Assembly: GCF_947499945.1 (NCBI RefSeq)
Contig: NZ_CANMQD010000001.1
Span: 744,001-808,000, forward strand
DNA length: 64,000 nt
Reading direction: 5' to 3'
From: an uncultured Sulfitobacter sp.
Lineage (GTDB): Bacteria > Pseudomonadota > Alphaproteobacteria > Rhodobacterales > Rhodobacteraceae
Below the pieces are notes generated by a model that had not been told where the DNA came from, searched no databases, and was given only the letters and a program-made list of their open reading frames with translations. This document shows positions 45,667 through 54,076 of the stretch, piece by piece. Every line of letters begins with the position of its first letter. The stretch's first letter is position 1. Made by a program: the position numbers and the translations under genes.

Positions 45667-46896
45667 TTAACCGTTATATTTCGAGAGGATCATTGATCCG
45701 TTGGTGCCGCCAAACCCGAAGGAATTGGTCATCACAGAATCCAGCCCTGCGTTATCGACGCGTGTGGTCGCAATCTCGGAAGGATCGAGACGCTCGTCGA
45801 GGGTCTGCACATTTATGGAGGGCGTGATGAAATCATCCTCCAGCATCAGCAGGCAGAAGATAGCCTCCAACGCGCCAGCCGCCCCTTGCGCATGGCCCGT
45901 CATGGATTTGGTGGAGCTTACAGGCGGTGTGGAGCCTTGACCGAACACGCGGCGGACCGCTTCGATCTCGCCCACATCTCCGACGGGTGTGGATGTGCCG
46001 TGGGCATTGATATAGCTGACTTTGCGGCCTTCAGGCAGTGTGCTGAGCGCCAGACGCATAGCGCGTTCGCCGCCCTCACCGCTTGGGGCAACCATATCGT
46101 GACCGTCCGACGTGGCCGCGTAGCCTGTGACTTCGGCATAGATTTTCGCACCGCGTGCAAGCGCGTGTTCAAGGTCCTCAAGCACCACCATGCCGCCGCC
46201 GCCAGAGATAACAAAACCGTCGCGGTCCTGATCAAACGCACGGCTCGCCAGTTCGGGCGTTTCGTTATATTTGCTGCTCATCGCGCCCATTGCGTCGAAA
46301 AGGCATGACAGGGTCCAGTCGAGTTCTTCGCCACCGCCCGCAAACATAACGTCCTGCTTGCCCATCATAATCTGCTCTGCCGCATTGCCGATACAATGCA
46401 GCGATGTCGAGCAGGCCGAGGTAATGGAATAGTTGATGCCCTTGATCTTATAGGCTGTCGAGAGGTTCGCACTCACGGTGGAACTCATGCATTTAGGCAC
46501 AGCAAACGGCCCGATCCGCTTGGTCGCACCTGAACTCTTCACAACTTCATGCGCCGTGAGCATGGCGGAAGTAGACGGCCCGCCAGAGCCTGCCACCAGA
46601 CCTGTGCGCGGATTGGAAATCACATCCTCGTCCAGACCTGCATCCTCGATCGCTTGGCCCATTGCGAGATAGGCGTAAGCAGCGCCCGGCCCCATAAAGC
46701 GGTAGGTGCGTTTGTCGATCAGCTCGGCTGGCTTCAGCTTGAGTGTGCCTGCAACGCGGCTGCGAAATCCGTGCTCGGCCATCTCCTCAGAGGCGACAAT
46801 ACCGCTTGTTCCCGCTTTGAGCGATGCTTTTACCTCGGTTGCATTGTTCCCGATGGAGGAGACGATCCCCAAACCTGTAACGACGACGCGGCGCAT
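45667..46896 (-). CDS. fabB: Beta-ketoacyl-ACP synthase I
   Basis: A 409-residue condensing enzyme needed to elongate unsaturated fatty acids. The catalytic triad is visible: Cys in S-A-C-S-T-S-L-H, His in [11 protein letters not shown], and His in [12 protein letters not shown]. Its pairing with fabA indicates the anaerobic route to unsaturated fatty acids. The ATG at 46896 (M-R-R-V-V-V-T-G) is the family start; one three codons earlier is also in frame. Confidence 0.95.
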   Translation of the reverse strand: MRRVVVTGLGIVSSIGNNATEVKASLKAGTSGIVASEEMAEHGFRSRVAGTLKLKPAELIDKRTYRFMGPGAAYAYLAMGQAIEDAGLDEDVISNPRTGLVAGSGGPSTSAMLTAHEVVKSSGATKRIGPFAVPKCMSSTVSANLSTAYKIKGINYSITSACSTSLHCIGNAAEQIMMGKQDVMFAGGGEELDWTLSCLFDAMGAMSSKYNETPELASRAFDQDRDGFVISGGGGMVVLEDLEHALARGAKIYAEVTGYAATSDGHDMVAPSGEGGERAMRLALSTLPEGRKVSYINAHGTSTPVGDVGEIEAVRRVFGQGSTPPVSSTKSMTGHAQGAAGALEAIFCLLMLEDDFITPSINVQTLDERLDPSEIATTRVDNAGLDSVMTNSFGFGGTNGSMILSKYNG

Positions 46897-46966
46897 ATCC
46901 AGCACTCCCTGTTCCTGCCTGTCCCTTCTTAGGCCAGCGTAGCGTCAGGGTGCAAGCATCTAGCGT

Positions 46967-47476
46967 TTAGCTCTCGCTCAGCGCGACTTTCATATCTGTC
47001 ACCTGATAGATCACTTCGCCGTCTGCCTCGACCGTGCCGCTCGCGACACCCATCGTCAGGCGACGGGTCTGGATCGCTTTGGTGAAATCAATCTTGTAAG
47101 TCAGCATTTTGCGGTCAGGGCGCACCATGCCTGTCAGTTTTACTTCGCCCACACCCAGTGCATAGCCACGTCCCTGCCAACCGCGCCAGCCAAGGTTGAA
47201 CCCTGTAAGCTGCCACAACCCGTCAAGGCCAAGGCACCCCGGCATGATCGGGTTACCTGGAAAATGGCACTCAAAAAACCACAAATCAGGCGTGATATCG
47301 AACTCGGCCACAATGTGACCTTTGCCATGGGCACCGCCATCCGCAGAGACTTCGGTGATGCGGTCCATCATCAGCATAGGTGGCGCTGGAAGCTGTGCAT
47401 TGCCCTCACCGAACAATTCTCCACGCGCACATTTGAGCAAGTCTTCTTTGTCAAAGCTGGTTGGATAGTCTGCCAT
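46967..47476 (-). CDS. fabA: 3-hydroxydecanoyl-[acyl-carrier-protein] dehydratase/isomerase
   Basis: A 169-residue hot-dog-fold enzyme that dehydrates 3-hydroxydecanoyl-ACP and isomerises the double bond, the branch point to unsaturated fatty acids. The active-site block [19 protein letters not shown] with catalytic His and Asp is present. It is the first gene of the operon, divergent from irr across a 214-base region that contains a perfect palindrome. Confidence 0.96.
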   Translation of the reverse strand: MADYPTSFDKEDLLKCARGELFGEGNAQLPAPPMLMMDRITEVSADGGAHGKGHIVAEFDITPDLWFFECHFPGNPIMPGCLGLDGLWQLTGFNLGWRGWQGRGYALGVGEVKLTGMVRPDRKMLTYKIDFTKAIQTRRLTMGVASGTVEADGEVIYQVTDMKVALSES

Positions 47477-47625
47477 GTGTCTCTCCTGCGGTGCAAATTT
47501 TCACGCCCGACCTAACACTGTGCCGCGCGAAGCTGCAAGGGTTGGTCCGTGCTTATGACGTTCGCATTAATCGTGTTTTCAATGTACGCATCCCCCCTTA
47601 AACTACCCACGTGCAATCTGCCGCA

Positions 47626-47645
47626 GCATTTTCAATTGAAAATGC
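47626..47645. promoter_or_regulatory. Perfect 20-bp palindrome between fabA and irr
   Basis: GCATTTTCAATTGAAAATGC reads the same on both strands and lies 46 bases before the irr start codon. It is a strong candidate operator, perhaps for Irr itself or another iron-responsive Fur-family regulator. It does not match the ICE consensus of Irr well, so the regulator is uncertain. Confidence 0.6.
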
Positions 47646-47690
47646 CTATCATTCCCCCCATATTAGCGAGAACTCGAAAAGAGGCGGATC

Positions 47691-48110
47691 ATGTCTGACA
47701 CACAGCTCGAAACCGGAACCAAATGGCTTGCGACAGCGGGACTGCGCCCGACGCGCCAGCGTTTGACGCTTGCCACGTTGCTGGTGGGTGATGGTCAGCA
47801 CCGTCATGTCACAGCAGAAAGCCTGTTTGACGCGGCGAAAGACGGAGTTGAAAGTGTGTCTTTGGCGACTGTTTACAACACCTTACGCGCGTTCTGCGAT
47901 GCTGGTTTATTGCAAGAAGTAACTGTTGATGGCTCGCGCAGCTATTTCGACACCAACACGCACGATCACCCGCATTTCTTCTGGGAGGACGAGGCGCGGC
48001 TTACAGACGCTCCTGCCGACCAACTTGTCATTGCACAGCTCCCTGACGCTCCTGAAGGGGCCGAAATCGCCTCTGTTGACGTTGTGATCCGACTGCGCAA
48101 AAAAGCCTAA
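47691..48110 (+). CDS. irr: Fur-family iron response regulator Irr
   Basis: A 139-residue Fur-superfamily regulator. It has L-R-P-T-R-Q-R-L-T-L-A at the winged helix, S-L-A-T-V-Y-N-T-L-R-A-F for the recognition helix, and an H-D-H-P-H-F-F segment resembling the His cluster involved in heme sensing in Irr. The lack of further C-terminal Cys pairs fits Irr rather than Zur or PerR. Divergence from fabA-fabB-fabI is a layout typical of Rhodobacteraceae. Its stop overlaps the next gene's start by one base. Confidence 0.9.
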   Translation: MSDTQLETGTKWLATAGLRPTRQRLTLATLLVGDGQHRHVTAESLFDAAKDGVESVSLATVYNTLRAFCDAGLLQEVTVDGSRSYFDTNTHDHPHFFWEDEARLTDAPADQLVIAQLPDAPEGAEIASVDVVIRLRKKA

Positions 48111-48907
48111 TGCCACACCCGTTGCTGAGCCAATTCGACATCGACACTTATCAGCGTGACGGTGTTATCGTCGTGCGCGGCTTGTTCAAAGATCATATTG
48201 AAGCTCTGCGTGCTGGCATCGAGCGTAATTTGGGCAGCCCTGGTCCCTACGCTTCCAACAACGACAAGGCAGGCGAAAGAGGTCTGTTCTTTGACGATTA
48301 CTGCAACTGGCAACGCATCCCCGAATTTCGCGACGTGATTAAAGCTTCCCCCGCCGCCGAAGTCGCGGCAGATCTCATGCAATCTGATACAGTTCAACTG
48401 TTCCACGATCATGTGCTGGTAAAAGAGCCGGGCACGACAATGGCGACGCCGTGGCATCAGGACGGCCCGTATTATTTTGTTGAGGGCGAGCAGAATGTGA
48501 GCTTCTGGTCGCCGCTTGACCCCGTCACGGATGCCACCCTGCGCTGCGTGGCAGGCTCACACTTGTGGGAGAAACCTGTCCTGCCGACGAAATGGGCCAA
48601 GAACGAGCCTTTCTTTGATCCCGCGCCTTATATGCCCGTGCCTGATCCAGACGCGGAAGGCATGGATATTCGCGAATGGGAGATGGAGCCGGGCGATGCA
48701 GTGGCGTTCAACTATGGCATTCTGCATGGCGCACGCGGGAACACTGCCGCTGCTCGGCGACGTGCGTTCTCATTGCGGCTGTTGGGCGATGATGCGCGGT
48801 ATACCCAGCGGCCCGGGGCGACATCGCCGCCGTTTCCCGGACACGATATGGAACAAGGGCAGCGCCTGCGCGACGACTGGTTCCCGACCCTCTACACCCG
48901 CCCATAA
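48110..48907 (+). CDS. Phytanoyl-CoA dioxygenase (PhyH) family protein
   Basis: A 265-residue Fe(II)/2-oxoglutarate-dependent oxygenase. The metal site is H-Q-D in P-W-H-Q-D-G-P-Y and the distal His in F-N-Y-G-I-L-H-G-A, with a following Arg suited to 2-oxoglutarate. Bacterial members hydroxylate varied small molecules (ectoine, phosphonates, lipids), and the substrate is unknown. Its start is embedded in the irr stop (TAATG), so it is likely translated together with the iron regulator. Confidence 0.9.
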   Translation: MPHPLLSQFDIDTYQRDGVIVVRGLFKDHIEALRAGIERNLGSPGPYASNNDKAGERGLFFDDYCNWQRIPEFRDVIKASPAAEVAADLMQSDTVQLFHDHVLVKEPGTTMATPWHQDGPYYFVEGEQNVSFWSPLDPVTDATLRCVAGSHLWEKPVLPTKWAKNEPFFDPAPYMPVPDPDAEGMDIREWEMEPGDAVAFNYGILHGARGNTAAARRRAFSLRLLGDDARYTQRPGATSPPFPGHDMEQGQRLRDDWFPTLYTRP

Positions 48908-48950
48908 AAAAGACGCCGCTTGCGACATGGCAAACGGCGTCTGATTTTTC
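48905..48950. terminator. Bidirectional terminator between phyH-like and FKBP genes
   Basis: AGACGCCG (48911-48918) and CGGCGTCT (48935-48942) form an 8-bp stem. GATTTTTC follows on the plus strand, and TTTTTT follows the stem on the minus strand. It serves both convergent genes. Confidence 0.85.
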
Positions 48951-48968
48951 AGTGAACGAAGCCAGCAT

Positions 48969-49403
48969 TTAGGCTGCGTCGATTTTCACCAATTCGATGT
49001 CGAATTGCAGGTCTTTGCCCGCCAGCGGGTGGTTCGCGTCAAGTGTCACAGTCGCTTCATCCACTTCGACGACTGTCACAGGCATCGCTTGACCGTCAGG
49101 TGTCTGCATCTGCAATTGAATACCGACTTCAAGCGGGATTTCCGCAGGGATACCTTCGCGCGGCACCGCTTGGCGCATTTCTGGGTTCGCTTGACCGTAG
49201 GCGTCATCCGCGCCGATCTTCACGATCTTCTTATCGCCGACTTTCATGCCGGGGATCGCCACGTCAAGGCCGGGGATGATCTGGCCGGAGCCTACTTCGA
49301 ATGCCAGCGGATCGCGGCCCTCGGAGCTGTCAAATGTGGTGCCGTCCAGCAATGTACCAGTGTAGTGTAGATGTACGGTGTCGCCTGCCTTAACTTCGGC
49401 CAT
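48969..49403 (-). CDS. FKBP-type peptidyl-prolyl cis-trans isomerase, SlyD-like
   Basis: A 144-residue FKBP protein with an inserted flap domain, as in SlyD: V-H-L-H-Y-T-G-T-L-L-D-G-T-T-F-D-S-S, then Q-I-I-P-G-L-D, and an inserted region rich in V-P-x-x-x-I-P. It lacks the metal-binding His-rich tail of E. coli SlyD. It is a cytoplasmic folding helper, monocistronic. Confidence 0.92.
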   Translation of the reverse strand: MAEVKAGDTVHLHYTGTLLDGTTFDSSEGRDPLAFEVGSGQIIPGLDVAIPGMKVGDKKIVKIGADDAYGQANPEMRQAVPREGIPAEIPLEVGIQLQMQTPDGQAMPVTVVEVDEATVTLDANHPLAGKDLQFDIELVKIDAA

Positions 49404-49584
49404 AAGTCGTCTCCAATATGATCAGGGGATTGTGCGGGAGGCCGCGTATCTGCGCAGGTGCTCCGATTTGATGGCCGCACCTTTTCAAGACGCGACACAA
49501 ATCGCAACCCCCATTTCACCCTTTTCCACTCCGCCGCCTCATGCAACTGTGCGACATAACAACCCTCACCACGTGGAGCCTGCA

Positions 49585-50271
49585 ATGCCCATCACCACCT
49601 GTATTTTCGACGCCTACGGCACGCTGTTCGACGTGGCCGCCGCTGCACGACAAGCCGCTTCAGAACCCGACTATGCTGCAATCAAACACGACTGGCCGCA
49701 ATTGGCCGAGCATTGGCGCAACAAACAGCTCAATTATAGCTGGCTGCGCGCCGTGACAGGGGCGCATTGCGATTTCTGGCAGGTGACGCAAGAAGGGTTG
49801 GACTGGGCCTTGGAGAAAACGGGCCACCACGGCGATGGCGCATTGCGCGAACGGTTGTTGCAGCTGTATTGGGAATTGGGTGCGTATGCCGAAGTCCCTG
49901 CCATGCTTCAAACATTGAAAGCAGCAGGTCTGAACACCGGCATCCTCTCCAACGGGTCCCCCGCAATGCTGCGCGGCGCGGTGGACAGTGCCAACATCGA
50001 CCGCGTGCTTGATGCGCTCCTGTCTGTAGAAAGTGTGGGCATCTTCAAACCCGACGCGCGGGTTTATGATCTTGTCGGGGCCGAGTTCGGTTGCGCAAAG
50101 GAGCAAGTCCTCTTTGTCTCCTCCAACGGTTGGGATGCAGCAGCCGCAACAGGCTACGGCTTTACCACTGCTTGGGTAAACCGTGGGGGCGAGCCGATGG
50201 ATCGCCTGCCATGGAAACCCGCGCATACCCTAAACGATCTCACAGGCATACCAGCATTGGCAGGCATCTAA
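49585..50271 (+). CDS. Haloacid dehalogenase type II
   Basis: A 228-residue HAD-superfamily enzyme. The nucleophile Asp is in F-D-A-Y-G-T-L-F-D, Ser/Asn in S-N-G-S-P, Lys in F-K-P-D-A-R-V-Y, and the acidic end motif is V-S-S-N-G-W-D. The S-S-N-G-W-D block is characteristic of L-2-haloacid dehalogenases. GGAG lies upstream of the ATG at 49585. It begins a seven-gene operon, and its stop overlaps the next start by one base. Confidence 0.9.
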   Translation: MPITTCIFDAYGTLFDVAAAARQAASEPDYAAIKHDWPQLAEHWRNKQLNYSWLRAVTGAHCDFWQVTQEGLDWALEKTGHHGDGALRERLLQLYWELGAYAEVPAMLQTLKAAGLNTGILSNGSPAMLRGAVDSANIDRVLDALLSVESVGIFKPDARVYDLVGAEFGCAKEQVLFVSSNGWDAAAATGYGFTTAWVNRGGEPMDRLPWKPAHTLNDLTGIPALAGI

Positions 50272-51095
50272 TGGCATTTTTTACCACCTCCGACGGGCTG
50301 AAAATTTACTACACGGATGAGGGAAAAGGCCTGCCCATTCTCTGCCTTGCTGGCCTCACCCGCACCACGACGGATTTCGACTATGTCACCCCGCACATAA
50401 GCGATTGCCGCCTGATCAAGATGGATTACCGCGGACGCGGGCAGTCGGATTTCGACCCTGACTGGAAGAACTACTCCCTGCCTGTCGAGTGCCGCGATGT
50501 GACCGAATTGCTTGATCATCTGGGGTTGGAGAAGGCTGCGATCCTTGGGACCTCACGCGGCGGACTGAACGCGATGGGACTGGCCATGGGGGCCAAACAT
50601 CGCCTGCTGGGTGTGGCCCTCAATGACGTAGGGCCAGTGATTGAACCGCGAGGAATCGTGTTCATCAAAGAATACATCGGGCGCGATCCGGCAGCCAAAA
50701 CCCATGAAGAGGCAGCCGCGGCAATGGCCCGTGCCTTCCCAGAATTCAAAAACATGCCTGAGGGCCGCTGGCTGGAAGAGGCGCGCAAGCATTATACTCA
50801 GGATGCCGATGGCTTGCACATTACGTATGACAAACATCTGCGCGATGCTGTACTGGCAGCGGGTGAGCAGATGATGCCAGATCTATGGCCCTACTTTGAG
50901 GCAATGAAGGGCCTGCCCCTCGCGTTGATCTGGGGCCGCAATTCCAATCTGCTGAGTGCCGATACTGTGATGGAGATGCAAATCAAGCGCACGGACATGC
51001 ACCTCGCTACGGTGCCCGATCGCGGTCACATCCCGTTTCTGGACGAACCGACTGCCATCGCCACGCTGCGCCGCTGGATCGGAGACATGCAATGA
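50271..51095 (+). CDS. Alpha/beta hydrolase
   Basis: A 274-residue alpha/beta hydrolase with the nucleophile elbow G-T-S-R-G-G, an acidic residue in L-N-D-V-G-P-V region and the terminal His in D-R-G-H-I-P-F-L-D-E-P. The R-G-R-G-Q-S-D segment is typical of ester/lactone hydrolases. Its position suggests action on an aromatic or aliphatic pathway intermediate, but the substrate is unknown. Both ends overlap neighbouring genes (TAATG and ATGA). Confidence 0.88.
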   Translation: MAFFTTSDGLKIYYTDEGKGLPILCLAGLTRTTTDFDYVTPHISDCRLIKMDYRGRGQSDFDPDWKNYSLPVECRDVTELLDHLGLEKAAILGTSRGGLNAMGLAMGAKHRLLGVALNDVGPVIEPRGIVFIKEYIGRDPAAKTHEEAAAAMARAFPEFKNMPEGRWLEEARKHYTQDADGLHITYDKHLRDAVLAAGEQMMPDLWPYFEAMKGLPLALIWGRNSNLLSADTVMEMQIKRTDMHLATVPDRGHIPFLDEPTAIATLRRWIGDMQ

Positions 51096-52060
51096 ATATC
51101 GAAATGATCCGCGCCGCCGCGGAGCGCATCAAAGGCCACGCGCTACGCACACCTTTACTCAATTCGGCCTTTCTCGATGAGATCGCAGGCCGCCGTGTCT
51201 GGGTAAAACCAGAATGCCTTCAGCACACAGGTAGCTTCAAATTTCGCGGGGCTTATAGCGCTCTCTCGGCGCTCAATGCTGATACCCGTGCAAAAGGCGT
51301 AATCGCGTTTTCCTCTGGCAACCATGCACAAGGCGTCGCGCTTGCTGCGAAAATGCACGGCGCTTCAGCAGTAATTGTGATGCCGTCCGATGCGCCACAG
51401 CTAAAGATCATCAATACGCAGGCGTACGGTGCAGAAGTTGTTCTGTACAATCGCGAAACTGAATCCCGCGACGAGATTGGTGCCCGCTTGAGTGCAGAAC
51501 GTGGCTTGACCCTGGTTAAACCCTTTGACGAACCGGAGGTGATCGCCGGCCAAGGGACGACTGGATTGGAAATAGCCGAAGATGCAAATGCACGGGGCAT
51601 CATAAACGCCGATGTGATTGTCTGTTGCGGCGGGGGCGGTCTGACTTCTGGTATCGCGTTGGCACTCGAGACCGACGCCCCCTCCCTGCGCGTGCGCCCC
51701 GCCGAACCTGCGGGATTCGACGACGTGGCCCGTTCACTGGTCTCCGGCCAGATTGAGAGCAACCCCGCCAAGTCAGGCAGTATTTGTGATGCAATCATTA
51801 CCCAACAACCTGGTGATCTGACCTTCCCCATTCTGAAACGGCTCTGCGGCCCTGCCCTTGTGATCAGCGACGATGAGGCGCTGGATGCAATGGCGCAGGC
51901 TTTTTTGCGCCTCAAACTGGTTGTTGAGCCGGGCGGAGCTGCGGCGCTTGCCGCTGCGCTGTACCGCTGCGACGAGATCCAAGGAGACGATGTCTTCGTC
52001 ACCCTATCTGGCGGTAACGTCGACCCCGCCATGTTTGTCCGCGCGTTGGAGCGGTTATGA
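51092..52060 (+). CDS. PLP-dependent threonine/serine dehydratase-like protein
   Basis: A 322-residue fold-type II PLP enzyme. The PLP lysine is in H-T-G-S-F-K-F-R-G-A, the phosphate-binding loop is C-C-G-G-G-G-L-T-S-G, and S-S-G-N-H-A-Q-G is also present. It lacks the C-terminal ACT domain of biosynthetic threonine deaminase, so a catabolic dehydratase or a hydroxy-amino-acid dehydratase is likely. It overlaps both neighbours by 4 bases. Confidence 0.9.
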   Translation: MNIEMIRAAAERIKGHALRTPLLNSAFLDEIAGRRVWVKPECLQHTGSFKFRGAYSALSALNADTRAKGVIAFSSGNHAQGVALAAKMHGASAVIVMPSDAPQLKIINTQAYGAEVVLYNRETESRDEIGARLSAERGLTLVKPFDEPEVIAGQGTTGLEIAEDANARGIINADVIVCCGGGGLTSGIALALETDAPSLRVRPAEPAGFDDVARSLVSGQIESNPAKSGSICDAIITQQPGDLTFPILKRLCGPALVISDDEALDAMAQAFLRLKLVVEPGGAAALAAALYRCDEIQGDDVFVTLSGGNVDPAMFVRALERL

Positions 52061-53250
52061 GAAACTTTACCATCGCCAGTTTCAACGTCAAAAACCTCAT
52101 TAGCGCGGACAGCGAATACTACCAGTTCCAGTCCTATACGCCGGAAGAATACGCATGGAAGCGCGACTGGCTCGCCGATCAAATGGTTACGCTGGACGCT
52201 GACATCATTGGTTTTCAGGAGGTTTTCGACGAAGAAACCTTGAGCGACGTGATCACCTTGGCCGACACATACGGCGAAGCGCAGAACGGCTTTTCTCTTC
52301 CCGACGACACCAAACGCTATCGCAAACGCGCCATTTTCGACAAGCTGTCTTATGGCAACTACCGCGAGGCGGAGATGGCCTTTGCCCCTAATATGAACGA
52401 CGGCGAAGCAGGCCATCGACGCCCCGGTGTGGCGATCCTATCGCGCTTCGGCTTTGCAGACGAGCCCGAGATCATTCAGGATTTGGGCCAACCGCTGGAC
52501 ATCCCCTTCTCTGACGGCGGCGAGGACGGCGGATTTTTCCGCATCTCGCGTCTAAGCCGCCCGATCCTCAAAGTGCGCATTCCCGTGGGCGGTCAAGTCA
52601 TCACAGTTTTCAACTGCCACCTCAAATCGAAACTAGGTGAGTTTATCCGGCCCGATGACGATGGCCATGCCCCCGAAGTCGACCTCACCCAATACGATCC
52701 CGTGGGCCGCGCCCTTGGGGCTGCGCGGGCAGCCATGCGGCGGATGGCCGAGGCTTGGGTGCTGCGCGGCGCGATTGTGCAGGAGTTGCATGCTGGTAAT
52801 CCCGTCATGGTTCTGGGTGATTTCAATGATGCAGAGAATGCTGTGAGCAGCGAGATCATCAGCGGCGAGCATCCGTTCAAAAACTATCAGTGGATGTTAC
52901 GCCATGATGCAGAGCATCGCGGCGACCGCTATTCCGAAGAAGATGCCAAACAGATCACCGAAGATATCGAAGCCGTGCGATTGCACGCTGCCGAAAAGCT
53001 TTTTGTACGTAAATCACTGCGCGACATGGTCTACACCGCCGCCTTTGGCGGCGTCTTTGAGAGCATCGACCAGATTTATATGTCACGTCATTTCCTGCCG
53101 GAATTTGCAGATAATATTGGCGAGATGGAATACTTTAGCGTTCTCAACGACCATTTGACTGACGGCAGCCATGCAGAGGCACCGTACAACAAACTCGCCT
53201 CTGATCACGGTCAGATCATGGCGCATATGATCCTGAAGGGGGAGACATAA
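52057..53250 (+). CDS. Endonuclease/exonuclease/phosphatase family protein
   Basis: A 397-residue protein of the EEP metal-dependent phosphohydrolase fold. Family marks are S-F-N-V-K-N-L near the start, I-I-G-F-Q-E-V with the catalytic Glu, V-F-N-C-H-L-K-S-K, V-L-G-D-F-N-D and the C-terminal S-D-H-G-Q. There is no signal peptide. The target may be DNA, inositol phosphates or another phosphodiester. Its presence between amino-acid and aromatic catabolic genes is odd. Overlaps: 4 bases at the start, 1 base at the stop. Confidence 0.88.
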   Translation: MRNFTIASFNVKNLISADSEYYQFQSYTPEEYAWKRDWLADQMVTLDADIIGFQEVFDEETLSDVITLADTYGEAQNGFSLPDDTKRYRKRAIFDKLSYGNYREAEMAFAPNMNDGEAGHRRPGVAILSRFGFADEPEIIQDLGQPLDIPFSDGGEDGGFFRISRLSRPILKVRIPVGGQVITVFNCHLKSKLGEFIRPDDDGHAPEVDLTQYDPVGRALGAARAAMRRMAEAWVLRGAIVQELHAGNPVMVLGDFNDAENAVSSEIISGEHPFKNYQWMLRHDAEHRGDRYSEEDAKQITEDIEAVRLHAAEKLFVRKSLRDMVYTAAFGGVFESIDQIYMSRHFLPEFADNIGEMEYFSVLNDHLTDGSHAEAPYNKLASDHGQIMAHMILKGET

Positions 53251-54038
53251 TGCAGATTTTCGATGCTGGTGACGTGCGGATACACTTCCGCGTGGATGGC
53301 CCCGATGACGGGCCAACAGTCGTCTTTGCCAACTCTCTGGGCACCGACATGCGCCTATGGGATCCGATCCTGCCGCTGCTGCCCGCGGGCCTGCGCATCA
53401 TCCGCTGGGACAAACGGGGGCATGGCCTCTCCACCGTGCCAAGCGGCCCCTACACGATGGGCTCGCTCATTAGTGATTGTGAAAAACTGCTCGATCATTT
53501 GGACGTCAAGGAATCCGTATTTGTAGGCCTCAGCATCGGAGGCATGATCGCCCAAGGGTTGGCCGTCAAACGTCTAGACCTGATCCGTGCCATGGTCCTA
53601 AGCAATACAGCCGCCAAAATCGGCAATTCCGCCCTCTGGGACGAGCGTATCGCAGCAGTGCACGCGAATGGTGTCGAAAGCCTCGCCGATGCTGTGATGG
53701 AGAGGTGGTTTTCGGAAGGTTTCCGCAAAATGCCAGAGCTGGAACTGTGGCGCAACATGCTGGTGCAGCAGGCAGACGACGGTTATGCGGGCTGCTCTGC
53801 TGCGATTTCGGGCACGGACTTCTACACGCCTACCAGCGGCTTGCGCCTGCCGACGCTGGGCATTGCAGGATCCGAGGATGGCTCCACCCCGCCTGATCTG
53901 GTGCGTGAAACCGTTGATCTTATCCCTGGCTCACAATTCCATCTTATCCGCCGCGCAGGGCATTTGCCTTGTGTCGAACAGCCCGAAGAATTTGCACAAG
54001 TCTTGGGTGACTTTCTGAAAAGCGTAGGCCATATCTGA
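53250..54038 (+). CDS. pcaD: 3-oxoadipate enol-lactonase
   Basis: A 262-residue alpha/beta hydrolase of the beta-ketoadipate pathway that opens 3-oxoadipate enol-lactone. Features are F-A-N-S-L-G-T-D-M-R-L-W near the oxyanion hole, the nucleophile elbow G-L-S-I-G-G, and the closing A-G-H-L-P-C-V-E-Q-P. Its start codon is embedded in the stop of the preceding gene. pcaB follows 38 bases later. No carboxymuconolactone decarboxylase (pcaC) is in the window. Confidence 0.9.
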   Translation: MQIFDAGDVRIHFRVDGPDDGPTVVFANSLGTDMRLWDPILPLLPAGLRIIRWDKRGHGLSTVPSGPYTMGSLISDCEKLLDHLDVKESVFVGLSIGGMIAQGLAVKRLDLIRAMVLSNTAAKIGNSALWDERIAAVHANGVESLADAVMERWFSEGFRKMPELELWRNMLVQQADDGYAGCSAAISGTDFYTPTSGLRLPTLGIAGSEDGSTPPDLVRETVDLIPGSQFHLIRRAGHLPCVEQPEEFAQVLGDFLKSVGHI

Positions 54039-54076
54039 CCCATCCGTCAGACTGACCAAAGAAGTGAGACACCCCG

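Noticed and set aside
51253-52416. 387-codon minus-strand frame opposite the dehydratase and EEP genes
   Set aside because: It spans two overlapping, well-supported genes and is Ser/Ala/Pro-biased, as expected for an antisense frame.
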